Assembly (NCBI RefSeq): GCF_021729845.1
Contig: NZ_CP063397.1
Span: 2,060,001-2,124,000 of the forward strand
Source of the DNA: Rhizobium sp. SL42
Lineage (GTDB): Bacteria; Pseudomonadota; Alphaproteobacteria; Rhizobiales; Rhizobiaceae
Direction: 5' to 3'
Length of the DNA: 64,000 nucleotides
In this document: positions 45,741 through 56,407 of the stretch, one piece after another
Numbering within the stretch: the stretch's first letter is position 1
Layout of the letters: each line of letters begins with the position of its first letter
Notes under the pieces: model-generated
Databases searched by the model: none
What the model was told of the DNA's origin: nothing
Seen by the model: the letters and a program-made list of their open reading frames with translations, nothing else
Translations under genes and position numbers: made by a program

Positions 45741-45825
45741 AAAAGACTCCGAGTGGTTTTCTCTGTTTTAAAGTTGAGCCGTGCTTTCAGCAATAGAGCG
45801 GCGGCGACCATGCTGTCGCAGGCCG

Positions 45826-47061
45826 TCAGTCGTCTCTCTCGGATGGCGGCGCCGCAAGCTTGGTAAAATAGGTCGAGGTGCGCAGCAGATTGCGAAACCG
45901 CATGCGCCGTTGTTCGGTCGGCACGCCTTCGCGGGCGGTGATGCGGAAGAAGGTGTAGCCCATGAAGAAGGCGAGCACGACGATCATGTAGGTAAACAGC
46001 GCATGCGGTCCGAAGGCATCGATCAGGAAGGATGCAAACAGCGGTCCGATGACGGCGCCGACGGACCAGAAGAACAGGGTGCCGGCCGAGACCAGCGCAT
46101 GCTGCCCCGGTGCCGCGTGGTCGTTGGCATGGGCCGAACACAACGAATAGAGCGGCATGGCGAATGCGCCGAAAGCAAAAATGCCGATGAAGTTCAAAAG
46201 CTCGCTCTCGCCCGCGACGAAGGCGAGGAAGATGCAGGCGGCCAGCGCACCAAACGTGGCAATCAGCATCACGACGCGCCGGTCGAGCTTGTCGGAATAA
46301 TGCCCGAGCGGATACTGCAGGACGATACCGGCAAAGATGCCGATGCTCATGAAGGTGGCAATGCCGGTGACCGACAGGCCGATCCCGTCGGCATAGATCG
46401 GTCCCAGCGACCGGAAGCTGGAATTGGTCAGGCCGACGATGATGCAGCCGACCGTGGCGAGCGGCGAGACCGACCAAAGCACCCGGATATCGAATTTCAC
46501 ATCCTGCGGCGGGGCAGGGCTGGAGCGGTCGGCAAACGAGATCGGCACCAGCGACAGGGTCAGGGCCATCGAGATGATGGCGAAAAGGTCGAAACCGCCG
46601 AGGCCAAAGACCGGGATCAGGTATTGCGCCGCCGTGACCGAGCCGAGGTCGACGAAACGATAGATCGACAGCGTGCGCGCCCTCGTGGAATTGGTCACCC
46701 GCGCATTCAGCCAGCTTTCGACGACGGCGAAAAGTCCGGCGAAACAGATGCCCTGGATCAGGCGCATGGCAAACCAGGACGCCGGATCGATCACCATGAC
46801 CATCATGATCGATGCTGCGGAGGCAATCGCGGCAAGGGCGGAGAATGTGCGGATATGGCCGATGGCGCGCATGATCTTGGTGACATAGATGCAGCCGATC
46901 ACGAAGCCGATGAAATAGCCCGTGCCGATCATGCCGATCACCGAGGGTGAAAACCCCTCTTCGAGCGCTCTCAGGGATATGAAGGTACCCTGAAGGCCAT
47001 TGCCCCCGATTAGAATGCCAGCCGTGAGAAGAAGCGGGATGAGCGGACGAATGTCATACAT
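45826..47061 (-). CDS. MFS permease (YcaD-like)
   Basis: The protein is 411 residues with 12 hydrophobic helices. It starts MYDIRPLIPLLLTAGILIGGNG, with the MFS signature loop between helices 2 and 3 (GYFIGFVIGCIYVTK). A second half repeats the pattern (YPLGHYSDKLDRR). It resembles the YcaD/UMF2 drug-proton antiporter group; the substrate is unknown. It is divergent from aspS across 294 bases, and the multicopper oxidase gene follows on the same strand. Confidence 0.9.
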   Translation of the reverse strand: MYDIRPLIPLLLTAGILIGGNGLQGTFISLRALEEGFSPSVIGMIGTGYFIGFVIGCIYVTKIMRAIGHIRTFSALAAIASAASIMMVMVIDPASWFAMRLIQGICFAGLFAVVESWLNARVTNSTRARTLSIYRFVDLGSVTAAQYLIPVFGLGGFDLFAIISMALTLSLVPISFADRSSPAPPQDVKFDIRVLWSVSPLATVGCIIVGLTNSSFRSLGPIYADGIGLSVTGIATFMSIGIFAGIVLQYPLGHYSDKLDRRVVMLIATFGALAACIFLAFVAGESELLNFIGIFAFGAFAMPLYSLCSAHANDHAAPGQHALVSAGTLFFWSVGAVIGPLFASFLIDAFGPHALFTYMIVVLAFFMGYTFFRITAREGVPTEQRRMRFRNLLRTSTYFTKLAAPPSERDD

Positions 47062-47355
47062 GAACTGGTTTTTCTGCGCGAGCGACGGGGGAATCAGACG
47101 GTTTATCCCGGATCATTTGGCTGACAATAAGTCGCCTATGCGTCAGACAACAGCAAAAGCATTGAATGGGCGCATCAACGAAACCGATGGGAAGAGGCCG
47201 GGCCGGTCCTCCACCCGGCGTCGCGGGCACTATCCCATTTTGCCTTCAGCCTTGACAAATCAGGCGCACCATGCGCTTTTCCGCCCGATTTTCTATCGGC
47301 CGTGTGCTGCTCCGTGAAGCGCCTTTCCGGCCGTCATACATCGGGAAACCTGACC
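47062..47355. other. Intergenic region between divergent MFS gene and aspS
   Basis: These 294 bases hold both promoters. A TTGACA (47252-47257), part of the rhizobial CTTGAC consensus, lies about 100 bases before aspS and is its likely -35, although the -10 at the expected spacing is weak (GCTTTT region). I see no RNA gene or conserved small frame. Confidence 0.45.
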
Positions 47356-49146
47356 ATGCATCGTTACCGCAGCCACACCTGTGCCGCACTCCGCAAGTCC
47401 GACGTCGGCTCGACCGTTCGTCTCTCCGGCTGGGTCCATCGCGTCCGTGACCATGGCGGCGTCCTGTTCATCGACCTGCGCGACCACTACGGTATTACCC
47501 AGGTTGTCGCTGACCCGGACAGCCCGGCATTCAAGCTGGCTGAAACCGTGCGCGGCGAATGGGTCATCCGTATCGACGGCCTGGTCAAGGCCCGCTCGGA
47601 AGACACCACCAACAAGACGATGGCAACCGGCGAGATTGAACTCTACGCCCAGGAAATCGAAGTCCTGTCCGCCGCCAAGGAATTGCCGCTGCCGGTCTTC
47701 GGCGAGCCGGACTATCCGGAAGATGTCCGCCTCAAGTACCGCTTCCTCGACCTGCGTCGCGATACGCTGCACCGGAACATCGTCAAGCGCACGCAGATCA
47801 TCTCCGCCATGCGCTCGGGCATGGCCGATGCCGGCTTTGCCGAATATTCGACCCCGATCCTGACCGCCTCCTCGCCGGAAGGCGCGCGCGACTTCCTGGT
47901 TCCTTCGCGTATCCACGAGGGCCAGTTCTTCGCGCTGCCACAGGCGCCGCAGCAGTACAAGCAGCTCTTGATGGTCGCCGGTTTCGACCGTTATTTCCAG
48001 ATCGCTCCCTGCTTCCGCGATGAAGACCCGCGCGCCGACCGTCTGCCGGGCGAGTTCTATCAGCTCGACGTCGAAATGAGCTTCGTCACCCAGGAAGATG
48101 TGTGGGAGACGATGGAGCCGATGATGACCCATGTCTTCGAGCAGTTCGCCGAAGGCAAGCCGGTGACGCAGAAGTGGCCGCGCATTCCCTACGATGTCGC
48201 GATCCGCAAGTATGGTTCCGACAAGCCGGACCTGCGCAACCCGATCGTCATGGAAGGCGTCACCGACCATTTCCGCGATTCCGGCTTCAAGGTCTTCGCG
48301 GGCATGATCGCGTCCAACCCGAAGGTTGAGATCTGGGCGATTCCGGCCAAGACCGGCGGTTCCAGAGCCTTCTGCGACCGCATGAACGCCTGGGCGCAGG
48401 GGCAGGGCCAGCCGGGCCTCGGCTACATCTTCTGGAAGGAAGAGGACGGCAAGGTCGTGGGCTCGGGCCCGCTCGCCAAGAACATTGGCGAGGAGCGCAC
48501 CGAAGCGGTCCGTACCCAGCTCGGTCTCGAAGCCGGCGACGCCTGCTTTTTCGTCGCTGGCGAGCCATCGAAGTTCTACAAGTTTGCCGGCGAAGCCCGC
48601 ACCCGCGCCGGCGAGGAACTGAACCTCGTCGACCGCGACCGTTTCGAAATGTGCTGGATCGTCGACTTCCCGTTCTACGAATGGAGCGAGGAAGAAAAGA
48701 AGATCGACTTTGCCCACAACCCCTTCTCGATGCCGCAGGGTGGTCTGGAGGCCTTCGACAGCCAGGATCCGCTGACGCTCAAGGCCTATCAGTATGACGC
48801 CGTCTGCAACGGCTTCGAAATCGCCTCTGGCTCGATCCGTAACCAGTCGCCGGAACTGATGGTCAAGGCATTCGAAAAGGTCGGCCTGAGCCAGCAGGAC
48901 GTGGAGGATCGCTTCGGTGGCCTCTACCGTGCCTTCCAGTATGGCGCACCGCCGCACGGCGGTTGTGCCTTCGGTGTCGACCGGGTCATCATGCTGCTGG
49001 TCGGCGCGAAGAACCTGCGCGAGATCTCGATCTTCCCGATGAACCAGCAGGCCCAGGACCTGCTGATGGGGGCACCGTCGCCGGCAACGCCCACCCAGCT
49101 GCGCGAACTCGCGCTGCGCGTCGTGCCGCAGCCGAAGAAGGACTGA
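47356..49146 (+). CDS. aspS: Aspartyl-tRNA synthetase
   Basis: The protein is 596 residues. The OB-fold anticodon domain starts [13 protein letters not shown] and continues [23 protein letters not shown] in parts. Class II motifs follow: motif 2 at [15 protein letters not shown] and motif 3 at [13 protein letters not shown] (about 535-547). A GAD insertion domain lies between them. The ATG at 47356 is the family start. The subgroup may aminoacylate both tRNA-Asp and tRNA-Asn, as in many alphaproteobacteria. A strong terminator follows. Confidence 0.98.
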   Translation: MHRYRSHTCAALRKSDVGSTVRLSGWVHRVRDHGGVLFIDLRDHYGITQVVADPDSPAFKLAETVRGEWVIRIDGLVKARSEDTTNKTMATGEIELYAQEIEVLSAAKELPLPVFGEPDYPEDVRLKYRFLDLRRDTLHRNIVKRTQIISAMRSGMADAGFAEYSTPILTASSPEGARDFLVPSRIHEGQFFALPQAPQQYKQLLMVAGFDRYFQIAPCFRDEDPRADRLPGEFYQLDVEMSFVTQEDVWETMEPMMTHVFEQFAEGKPVTQKWPRIPYDVAIRKYGSDKPDLRNPIVMEGVTDHFRDSGFKVFAGMIASNPKVEIWAIPAKTGGSRAFCDRMNAWAQGQGQPGLGYIFWKEEDGKVVGSGPLAKNIGEERTEAVRTQLGLEAGDACFFVAGEPSKFYKFAGEARTRAGEELNLVDRDRFEMCWIVDFPFYEWSEEEKKIDFAHNPFSMPQGGLEAFDSQDPLTLKAYQYDAVCNGFEIASGSIRNQSPELMVKAFEKVGLSQQDVEDRFGGLYRAFQYGAPPHGGCAFGVDRVIMLLVGAKNLREISIFPMNQQAQDLLMGAPSPATPTQLRELALRVVPQPKKD

Positions 49147-49171
49147 TCGCCGCGATCGAGCGATGGAACTG

Positions 49172-49206
49172 AAGAGGCCCCGGATTGCTCCGGGGCCTCT
49201 TTCTTT
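49172..49206 (+). terminator. Terminator of aspS
   Basis: AAGAGGCCCCGG and CCGGGGCCTCTT form a 12-bp stem with an ATTGCT loop and a T-rich tail. Confidence 0.93.
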
Positions 49207-49224
49207 TGTCGGCGCTCCAATGAA

Positions 49225-49252
49225 AAAGCCCGGATGTGAACATCCGGGCTTT
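49225..49252 (-). terminator. Terminator of convergent exported-protein gene
   Basis: AAAGCCCGGATG and CATCCGGGCTTT form a perfect 12-bp stem around TGAA. Read on the minus strand it is followed by TTTTTC, and it lies 26 bases after the stop of the gene at 49279. Confidence 0.9.
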
Positions 49253-49278
49253 CGTTTCGAACCTGGCGTTGAACGACT

Positions 49279-50472
49279 TCAGTCGTTCGCGGTCACCTTG
49301 ACGCCGATCAGCGCCGGAATGCTCTCGGGCGCGCCCATGGCGGCACCGATGATCATCGGGAAGGCGACAGGATTGGCCGGCTGAGCAAGGATCGTCAGCG
49401 CCTTCGGATCGTCGATGTAAGCGTTGACGGCCGTGGAGACCTCGTTCTGCAAGGCGCCGAGCTTGGCCTGCGCCAGCAGGATCGGCAGCATGCCCTTGAT
49501 CATCTGGCCCATCTGCGCGCCGTCGGTGCCCTGGGTCTTGCCCGCATAGTCGAGGCCGCGCTTGGTAATGCCGGCATCTTCGAAACGAACCTTGGCATTG
49601 ATCAGTGACAATTGCTGTACCAGGCCGAGCATGGCCATGCCTGCGGCCTGCTGCGCCTGCTCGTTCTTCGGATCGGTCTGCATGGTGCGTGCCTGCTCCT
49701 GCATCTGCTTGACGAGATCCAGCGTGTAGCCGGACATGCCGAAGGACAGGCTCAGCTTGCCGATATTGGCGAAATCGATCGAGTAGTCCTCGATGTCGAT
49801 CGTGCCGCTGTCGATTTCCCAGCTGCCGGACATGCTCAGATTGCCATCCAGCGTCTGCAGGCCGAGTGCATCGATCGTTTCCTTGCTCTTCGGATCTTCG
49901 ACGACGGTCAAGTCTGCCTTGATGGCGGTTGCGGAACCTTCAAACGAGATCGTCTTTTCGTCTTCGGACAGGCTCATGGTGCCCGTCGCCTCGTTCATCG
50001 AGAAGACCTGCTTGCCATCGACGGTGACATTGACCGGGCCGCTATGCGCTTCCTCGTAGAACATCATCGAGTCGATGCCGGTGGCATTGACATCGCCCGG
50101 AATGAAGACGCCGGCAAGGTAGAGATCTTCCACCGAAAACGTCGACTTTTCTTCCGTCATGTCGATTTCCGGGAATTCGACGCGGTCGATATAGTAGGCG
50201 CCGCCATCTTCCTCGCTGACGCCTTCGAGCGTGAGCTCTTCGAGTTTCAACGGGCTTTCGGTCGAACCATTGACGGTAAATTTCACCCCTTTCAGGATGA
50301 CGTCCTCACCGCTCACATCGACCGAATCAGCGGAGATGACAGTGCCGCCGGTGGCAAATGCGGCATTGAGCTTTTTCAGCACATCCTGACCGTCAAGAGC
50401 CCAGGCCTGGCTGGAAAGAGCGCTGAGGGCGGCTCCGGCGAGCAGGATCCGGGTGGAGCGATAGATCGTCAT
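49279..50472 (-). CDS. Exported protein of unknown function
   Basis: The protein is 397 residues. A signal peptide ends near SSQAWA-LD (about 25). The mature protein is acidic and built of repeated short beta strands (ISADSVDVSGEDVILKGVKFTV in parts; LEELTLEGVSEEDGGAYYID; SMNEATGTMSLSEDEKTISFEG). A helical section lies near 265-300 (QMQEQARTMQTDPKNEQAQ). The repeating strands recall lipid-groove or AsmA-like folds, but I cannot assign a family. A start further upstream, in frame to 50610, would lose the signal peptide position. It is a single-gene unit with its own terminator. Confidence 0.8.
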   Translation of the reverse strand: MTIYRSTRILLAGAALSALSSQAWALDGQDVLKKLNAAFATGGTVISADSVDVSGEDVILKGVKFTVNGSTESPLKLEELTLEGVSEEDGGAYYIDRVEFPEIDMTEEKSTFSVEDLYLAGVFIPGDVNATGIDSMMFYEEAHSGPVNVTVDGKQVFSMNEATGTMSLSEDEKTISFEGSATAIKADLTVVEDPKSKETIDALGLQTLDGNLSMSGSWEIDSGTIDIEDYSIDFANIGKLSLSFGMSGYTLDLVKQMQEQARTMQTDPKNEQAQQAAGMAMLGLVQQLSLINAKVRFEDAGITKRGLDYAGKTQGTDGAQMGQMIKGMLPILLAQAKLGALQNEVSTAVNAYIDDPKALTILAQPANPVAFPMIIGAAMGAPESIPALIGVKVTAND

Positions 50473-50680
50473 CGAGTGTTCCTCTGTAAGAATGGCCGGT
50501 GTTTCGACACTCGGCATGAATTCCGTGTCATTTATATGAGGGATTGTAAAAAGTTCCATCGCTTTTCCACCGGCAGAGTTAAGCGGCTGTTGTTTGGTGA
50601 TCGGGATCACACAGCGTTAATCCACAGCCAGAATCCCCGGATTCCTTGCCGTTGCGCCATATCTCGGCTAGGCAGGGGGC

Positions 50681-52957
50681 ATGGGGAAAAATCTAATTCC
50701 GCCCGGCGACGGGGGCGATCACATCCAGCCAGTGGACCTTAAGGCAGCGCTCGAAGAGCGTTACCTTGCCTATGCGCTTTCGACCATCATGCACCGGGCG
50801 TTGCCCGACGTGCGCGACGGCCTGAAGCCGGTCCATCGTCGCATCATTCATGCGATGAGCGAGATGGGCATTCGTCCGAACTCGGCGTTTAAGAAATGTG
50901 CCCGTATCGTCGGTGACGTGATCGGTAAATTCCATCCGCATGGCGACCAGTCGGTCTACGATGCGCTGGTGCGCCTGGCGCAGGATTTCTCCCAGCGCTA
51001 TCCGATCGTCGATGGTCAGGGCAATTTCGGCAATATCGACGGCGATAGTGCGGCTGCCTATCGATACACCGAAGCACGCATGACCGATGTCGCAGCCTTG
51101 CTGCTGGAAGGCATCGATCAGGACGCTGTCGATTTTCGCCCGACTTACAACGAAGAAGACGACGAACCGGTCGTCATGCCGGGTGCGTTTCCCAACCTGC
51201 TCGCCAATGGCTCTTCCGGCATCGCGGTTGGCATGGCGACCTCCATCCCGCCGCACAACGCGCATGAACTTTGCGACGCAGCATTGTACCTGATCAAGAA
51301 CCCCGGCGCGCCCGTCGAGGAACTGCTGGCCGATCCGGCTAATCCCCAGAAGGGCGGTATCGAAGGTCCCGATTTCCCCACCGGCGGCATCATCGTCGAA
51401 AGCCGCGAAAGCATGCTGGAGACCTACCGCACCGGTCGCGGCGGTTTCCGCGTCCGTGCCAAGTGGGAGACGGAGGATCTTGGCCGTGGCGGATACCAGA
51501 TCGTCATCACCCAGATCCCGTTCCAGGTGCAGAAATCGCGCCTGATCGAAAAGATTGCCGAACTGCTGATCGCCCGCCGCCTGCCGCTGCTCGAAGATAT
51601 TCGCGACGAGTCGGCCGAGGATGTGCGCGTCGTTCTGGTGCCGAAGAGCCGCACTGTCGATCCGACCATCCTGATGGAATCGCTGTTCAAGCTGACCGAA
51701 CTCGAAAGCCGCATTCCGCTCAACATGAATGTTCTGTCCATGGGCAAGGTGCCCAGGGTCATGGCGCTGAACGAGGTTTTGACCGAGTGGCTCGACCACC
51801 GCAAGGACGTACTGGTGCGCCGGTCGAGCTTCCGTCTGGCGGCGATCGACCGGCGTCTGGAAATTCTTGGCGGCCTGCTGATTGCCTACCTCAACCTCGA
51901 TGAGGTGATCCGCATCATCCGGGAGGAGGACGAACCGAAACCTGTGATGGTCGCGAAGTGGGATCTGACCGACAACCAGGTTGAAGCTATCCTCAACATG
52001 CGCCTGCGCAATTTGCGCAAGCTTGAGGAATTCGAGATCCGCAAGGAGCATGAGGAGCTTTCGGCAGAAAAGGCCGAGATCGAATCCCTGCTCGCCTCGG
52101 CCGACAAGCAGTGGCAGACCGTTGCCTGGGAGATCGGCGAGGTCAAGAAGAAGTATGCCAAGGCAACCGAGCTCGGTCGCCGCCGCACGCTGTTCGCCAA
52201 TGCGCCGCAAGCCGACATCGAAGCCATCCAGCAGGCCATGATCGAGAAAGAGCCGATCACGGTTGTGATTTCCGAAAAGGGTTGGATCCGCGCCCTCAAG
52301 GGCCACATCTCCGACACGTCATCCCTGACCTTCAAGGAAGGTGATGGACTGCGTGTGGCCTTCCCGGCCCAGACCACCGACAAGATCCTGCTGGTGACAA
52401 CCGGCGGCAAGGTCTACACGCTCGGCGGAGACAAGCTGCCGGGCGGTCGTGGTCATGGCGAACCGCTCCGCATCATCGTCGACATGGAAAACGACCAGGA
52501 CGTGCTGACGGCCTTTGTTCACGATCCGAGCCGCAAGCTGATCCTCGCTTCGACCGCAGGCAATGGTTTCATCGTGCCGGAAGGCGAGGTGGTCGCCAAT
52601 ACCCGCAAGGGCAAGCAAGTGATGAATGTCGGCATGCCGGACGAAACCAAGCTGGTTGTCACCGTCACGGGCGATCATGTCGCTGTCGTCGGTGAGAACC
52701 GCAAGATGGTCGTGTTCCCGCTCGCCCAGATCCCGGAAATGACCCGTGGCAAGGGTGTGCGGCTGCAGCGCTACAAGGACGGCGGCATTTCCGACGTTAA
52801 GTGTTTTGCCATTGCCGACGGGCTGACATGGGAGGATTCGGCAGGCCGGACCTTCACCAAGACCAAGGACGAGCTGGTCGAATGGCTCGCCGATCGTGCG
52901 ACCGCCGGCCGTATCGTGCCAAAGGGTTTCCCGCGCAGCGGCAAGTTCGCAGGCTGA
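50681..52957 (+). CDS. parC: DNA topoisomerase IV subunit A
   Basis: The protein is 758 residues. It cuts and rejoins DNA with ParE to unlink daughter chromosomes. The catalytic Tyr is residue 129 in YRYTEARM. The quinolone region is [12 protein letters not shown] (85-96), where Gln90 stands at the position of E. coli Ser80 and Asp94 at Glu84. A C-terminal beta-pinwheel covers about 500-740. The start codon at 50681 is close to the family start ([33 protein letters not shown] follows in sections). A terminator follows. Confidence 0.97.
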   Translation: MGKNLIPPGDGGDHIQPVDLKAALEERYLAYALSTIMHRALPDVRDGLKPVHRRIIHAMSEMGIRPNSAFKKCARIVGDVIGKFHPHGDQSVYDALVRLAQDFSQRYPIVDGQGNFGNIDGDSAAAYRYTEARMTDVAALLLEGIDQDAVDFRPTYNEEDDEPVVMPGAFPNLLANGSSGIAVGMATSIPPHNAHELCDAALYLIKNPGAPVEELLADPANPQKGGIEGPDFPTGGIIVESRESMLETYRTGRGGFRVRAKWETEDLGRGGYQIVITQIPFQVQKSRLIEKIAELLIARRLPLLEDIRDESAEDVRVVLVPKSRTVDPTILMESLFKLTELESRIPLNMNVLSMGKVPRVMALNEVLTEWLDHRKDVLVRRSSFRLAAIDRRLEILGGLLIAYLNLDEVIRIIREEDEPKPVMVAKWDLTDNQVEAILNMRLRNLRKLEEFEIRKEHEELSAEKAEIESLLASADKQWQTVAWEIGEVKKKYAKATELGRRRTLFANAPQADIEAIQQAMIEKEPITVVISEKGWIRALKGHISDTSSLTFKEGDGLRVAFPAQTTDKILLVTTGGKVYTLGGDKLPGGRGHGEPLRIIVDMENDQDVLTAFVHDPSRKLILASTAGNGFIVPEGEVVANTRKGKQVMNVGMPDETKLVVTVTGDHVAVVGENRKMVVFPLAQIPEMTRGKGVRLQRYKDGGISDVKCFAIADGLTWEDSAGRTFTKTKDELVEWLADRATAGRIVPKGFPRSGKFAG

Positions 52958-52978
52958 GCTGCGCAACGGCAGTTAGAA

Positions 52979-53013
52979 GAAAAGCCGATCGTTTCGCGAT
53001 CGGCTTTTTTGTT
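52979..53013 (+). terminator. Terminator of parC
   Basis: AAAGCCGATCG and CGATCGGCTTT form an 11-bp stem with a TTTCG loop and a run of six or more T. Confidence 0.92.
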
Positions 53014-53044
53014 TTCTTGCAATCATTGAAGACGGCGGCATTGT

Positions 53045-55039
53045 TCAGCGCCCGACGGCTGCCGGCAACTTTGCCAGTTCCCTGAATTCCGTCACCGGCG
53101 CCGGCCGGCCGAGATAGAAGCCTTGACCGTGCAGGATGCCGAGTTCGTGCATCAGGGCCACATGCTCGGGCGTCTCAAGGCCTTCGATGAGGATCTTGTG
53201 GCCGCGATTGCGCACCAGGCGAATGATGTCCTCGAGCATCGAGCGGCCGTGCGGCTTGTCCGTATCCTGCAGAAACGACCGGTCGATCTTGACGGTGTCG
53301 AAGGGAAACAGCCGCAGCCAGGAGAGGCCGGCAAAGCCGGTGCCGAAGTCGTCAAGCCAGATCCGGATTCCCATGGATTCCAGGTCCTTGATGCAACGGA
53401 TGACGTCCGACTGCCCTTCCATGTCGATGCCTTCGGTGATTTCGAAGGCAAGCCGCTCACCCTTGACGCCGGTCTCCTCGAGGATCGTCGAGACCGCGAG
53501 GGCAAAGCCGCGCGACTTGAGCTGGATGGCGGAGACATTGACGCTGGAAAGCGGAACATGCCCCGGCGCCAGCATTTCGGTGCAGACCCTGCGGATCGCC
53601 CAGAGGCCGAGTTCCAGGATCGAGCCGGTGCGCTCGGCGATCGGAATGAACTGCCCGGGAGAAATGGGTGTGCCGTCGATCATCTGCAGTCGCATCAGCG
53701 CTTCGACGGCCTCAAGCTTGCCGGTTTGCAGGTTCTGGATCGGCTGGTAAACAAGCCTGACGAGGTCCTTCTTCACCGCCATGCGCAGCAGCGAGGCGAT
53801 ATTCTCGTTGTCGTCGCTGCTGAGTGGATCGTCGGGATTGAACAGGCGAATGCAGTTGCGGCCGTTCGCCTTGGCGGAATAGAGCGCGCGGTCAGCCTCG
53901 TCGATGATCCGCTCGAGCTTAGGTCCGGAATTCGGTCTGGTATAGGAGGCGCCAACGCTCACCGTGACCACGGCCTGCCCGTCACGGCGCTGGTCATGGA
54001 CCAGGTTCAGTCTTTCCACCGTGCTGCGGATGATTTCAGCCAGCATCGAGACCTGGTCGCGCTTTGCGATCTGTGCCAGAACGATGAATTCCTCGCCGCC
54101 GTAGCGGCCGAGCGAGGCGTTGTATGGCGTCAGTGCTTCCTGAAGCGCATTGGCAACCAGAATAAGACAACGGTCACCCGCCTGGTGACCGTAAAAATCG
54201 TTGTATTTCTTGAAGAAGTCGACATCGACCAGGACTGCGGCAAAGCCGGTGCCGTCGTTGTGCCACGCATTCCACAGGTCGCGAAGCCGCTTGTCGATTG
54301 CCCGGCGATTTTCGATGCCGGTCAGATAATCCGTGTTCGACAGCCGCTCCAGCGACTTGCCGCGCTGTTCGGCTTCATAATGCTGGTGCTGTGCTTCCAG
54401 CGCATTCAGGAAGACGTTGTAGCGCTCGCCATTCAGTTTCCAGTTGATGTAGGACGTGAAGATGAAGCAGGAAATGTAGAATGTGCCGAATGCGACCAGA
54501 TAGGGAATATCGGTCGGGAAGAGCATCATGATGCTGGTGAAGAAGATCACCAGGACGAAGGCCGAGGTCACGGCCGACAACAGCACGAAGAAGCTGAAAA
54601 ACAGATTGGCGCCCATCATGAAGATGGTACCGAAGATCATGTAGTAGCGGATACTCTCCGTCGCCGTGGTGGTGGCAGCCGGCATCAGCCAGAACAGATA
54701 GCCCGTCACCAGTGCGGCAGCGCAGGTAATGTCCAGCCATTTGGCGCCGGCGCGAAACCAGACCAGCGTTTCGAGCACCGTCAGAACCGATGCCCCGACC
54801 ATGAAACGCGCTACGATCGTATCGCGGGCAACGTCGGAAATCAGGATGATGTCGGTGATCGCAAACAGCAGATAGACAATGACGGCGACCCATAACCCCT
54901 GGCGCGCCGCTCTGGCACGCCTAGGCTCTATATGGCGCCGGTACAGGCTATACAGCTCCGCCGTCGGAGCGTCCTGCGGCCGCTGAGGCCAGCTGGCCTC
55001 AATTGCGTTGAGCAAGGTCGTCTGCATAGAGCAATCCAT
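53045..55039 (-). CDS. Membrane-bound GGDEF-EAL cyclic-di-GMP protein
   Basis: The protein is 664 residues. About six membrane helices cover 45-205. The GGDEF domain (about 240-395) has an intact RYGGEEF but no RxxD inhibitory site just before it. The EAL domain (about 415-655) keeps EALMR, NVSAIQL, FEITE, DDFGTGF, KIDRSF and IEGLET, so the phosphodiesterase residues are present. The protein could therefore make or break cyclic-di-GMP, and which dominates cannot be read. ATG at 55027 is an alternative start. It is a single-gene unit between parC and a divergent methyltransferase. Confidence 0.93.
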   Translation of the reverse strand: MDCSMQTTLLNAIEASWPQRPQDAPTAELYSLYRRHIEPRRARAARQGLWVAVIVYLLFAITDIILISDVARDTIVARFMVGASVLTVLETLVWFRAGAKWLDITCAAALVTGYLFWLMPAATTTATESIRYYMIFGTIFMMGANLFFSFFVLLSAVTSAFVLVIFFTSIMMLFPTDIPYLVAFGTFYISCFIFTSYINWKLNGERYNVFLNALEAQHQHYEAEQRGKSLERLSNTDYLTGIENRRAIDKRLRDLWNAWHNDGTGFAAVLVDVDFFKKYNDFYGHQAGDRCLILVANALQEALTPYNASLGRYGGEEFIVLAQIAKRDQVSMLAEIIRSTVERLNLVHDQRRDGQAVVTVSVGASYTRPNSGPKLERIIDEADRALYSAKANGRNCIRLFNPDDPLSSDDNENIASLLRMAVKKDLVRLVYQPIQNLQTGKLEAVEALMRLQMIDGTPISPGQFIPIAERTGSILELGLWAIRRVCTEMLAPGHVPLSSVNVSAIQLKSRGFALAVSTILEETGVKGERLAFEITEGIDMEGQSDVIRCIKDLESMGIRIWLDDFGTGFAGLSWLRLFPFDTVKIDRSFLQDTDKPHGRSMLEDIIRLVRNRGHKILIEGLETPEHVALMHELGILHGQGFYLGRPAPVTEFRELAKLPAAVGR

Positions 55040-55269
55040 CGATTAACGCTCCGTCCCATACAGAGCCGATGTCGGTCGCACGAACCCCGGTAGGAATAGA
55101 CAATAAGCACCTGCTTTTCTGTATCACGGGCCGTCCATCCAGTCATTCGTGCATAGCGCAACTTCGAGAAGAAGGCCAACCGGCTTCGAGTTGCATCCCA
55201 AAAAGGTTCAGCGCGATCGTTCCGGGCACGGCGTGTGGATGCCAATAGCATTAACCAAACTACTTAAAA

Positions 55270-55333
55270 GTTACCAAAGTGAGTAGAACCCCTCCTCAAT
55301 TACAACTATGGTAACTAAATTCTTAACGGTAAC
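55270..55333 (+). promoter_or_regulatory. Repeated GGTAAC sites upstream of methyltransferase gene
   Basis: GGTAACT occurs at 55310 and 55328 (18 bases apart), and the inverse GTTACC at 55270. All lie in the AT-rich region just before the methyltransferase start. They could be binding sites for a regulator; the short length means chance is not excluded. Confidence 0.3.
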
Positions 55334-55356
55334 TCTTGTGTTTGGTGGGTCGGCGT

Positions 55357-56400
55357 ATGAGACAGATCGAAATTTCATTGGACGGCGAAAGCCTTATTAC
55401 TCCTGAATCCATTGCCGCGCACATGGTTGCGCCCGGAACCCGCTGGAAGGCGGACGAATTGCAGAATGCCAAGGTAGAGCTTGGCCTGATGCTGAATATT
55501 GCGATGCAGCAATTCGAACGCGGCGCCGAGCCGCAGCAGGTCATTCACCGTATCGCCGGTTCTCTTCATGAGGCCCGCATGCGTTACGAACCGAGCGTCT
55601 GGCAGCAATTGATCCCGATTGCCCAGCAACACCCGGTTGCAAGCTATTTTCTCCAGGACCCGTTTACCCGCTGGTCCTTTACAAAGCCGCGCGGTTATTC
55701 CGGGGATGCCCAGCTTCTCGATTTTATCTACGGCCACCCGAGCGTTGCCGACGAGATCGCCAAGGCGACACCGCTTGGCAAGGCGCTCTATGACTACACC
55801 AAGGATGCGTCATCCTCCGTTGCTGTCCGCGAGCGTCGCGACCTGCTGACTCAGCATGTTGATGAAATTGCTACATCTCGTGGTCCTGGAGCGGAAATCC
55901 TGACGATCGCCGCCGGTCATCTGCGCGAAGCCAATCGCTCCAGCGCCCTCAAGGAAGGGCGTTTGAAGCGCTGGGTTGCGCTGGACCAGGACCCGATCAG
56001 TGTCGGTTCGATCACGCGCGATTTCTCAGGAACCTGCATCGAAGCAATCGATGGTTCGGTCCGTGGTCTCCTCGCTGGTCGCCACCAGCTCGGCACGTTC
56101 GACTTCATCTACGCGGCCGGTCTCTACGACTATCTCAACGACAAGGTGTCGATGAAATTGACGCAGCGTTGCCTCAGCATGCTGAAGCCGAACGGTGTCT
56201 TCCTGTTTGCCAATTTTGCCACCGACATCGGCGTCGACGGCTATATGGAGAGCTTCATGAACTGGGCTTTGCTGCTACGCAGCGAAGAAGACATGTGGCG
56301 CATCATCAACGGCAGCGTCGGTGATCAGAAGTTCGAAGGCAGCGTTCGTTTCGGCCAGAACCGCAATGTCGTTTACGGCATCATTCGCAAGCTGTCCTGA
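55357..56400 (+). CDS. Class I SAM-dependent methyltransferase
   Basis: The protein is 347 residues. The N-terminal about 170 residues are helical and end in FTKPRGYSGDAQLLDFIYG (about 109-127). The C-terminal half has a Rossmann pattern: AEILTIAAGHLRE (motif I, with an atypical Ala-Ala-Gly), ALDQDPISVG, FDFIYAAGLYDYL and LKPNGVFLFANF. The RGY(S/P)GD segment recurs in methyltransferases annotated near quorum-signal or fatty-acid methyl ester synthesis, but I cannot name the substrate. GGTGGG lies seven bases before the ATG at 55357. A terminator follows. Confidence 0.85.
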   Translation: MRQIEISLDGESLITPESIAAHMVAPGTRWKADELQNAKVELGLMLNIAMQQFERGAEPQQVIHRIAGSLHEARMRYEPSVWQQLIPIAQQHPVASYFLQDPFTRWSFTKPRGYSGDAQLLDFIYGHPSVADEIAKATPLGKALYDYTKDASSSVAVRERRDLLTQHVDEIATSRGPGAEILTIAAGHLREANRSSALKEGRLKRWVALDQDPISVGSITRDFSGTCIEAIDGSVRGLLAGRHQLGTFDFIYAAGLYDYLNDKVSMKLTQRCLSMLKPNGVFLFANFATDIGVDGYMESFMNWALLLRSEEDMWRIINGSVGDQKFEGSVRFGQNRNVVYGIIRKLS

Positions 56401-56407
56401 AACGAAA

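Noticed and set aside
55251..55267. TTAA repeats upstream of the methyltransferase as a CtrA site
   Set aside because: The two TTAA boxes are nine bases apart, whereas the CtrA consensus needs seven.
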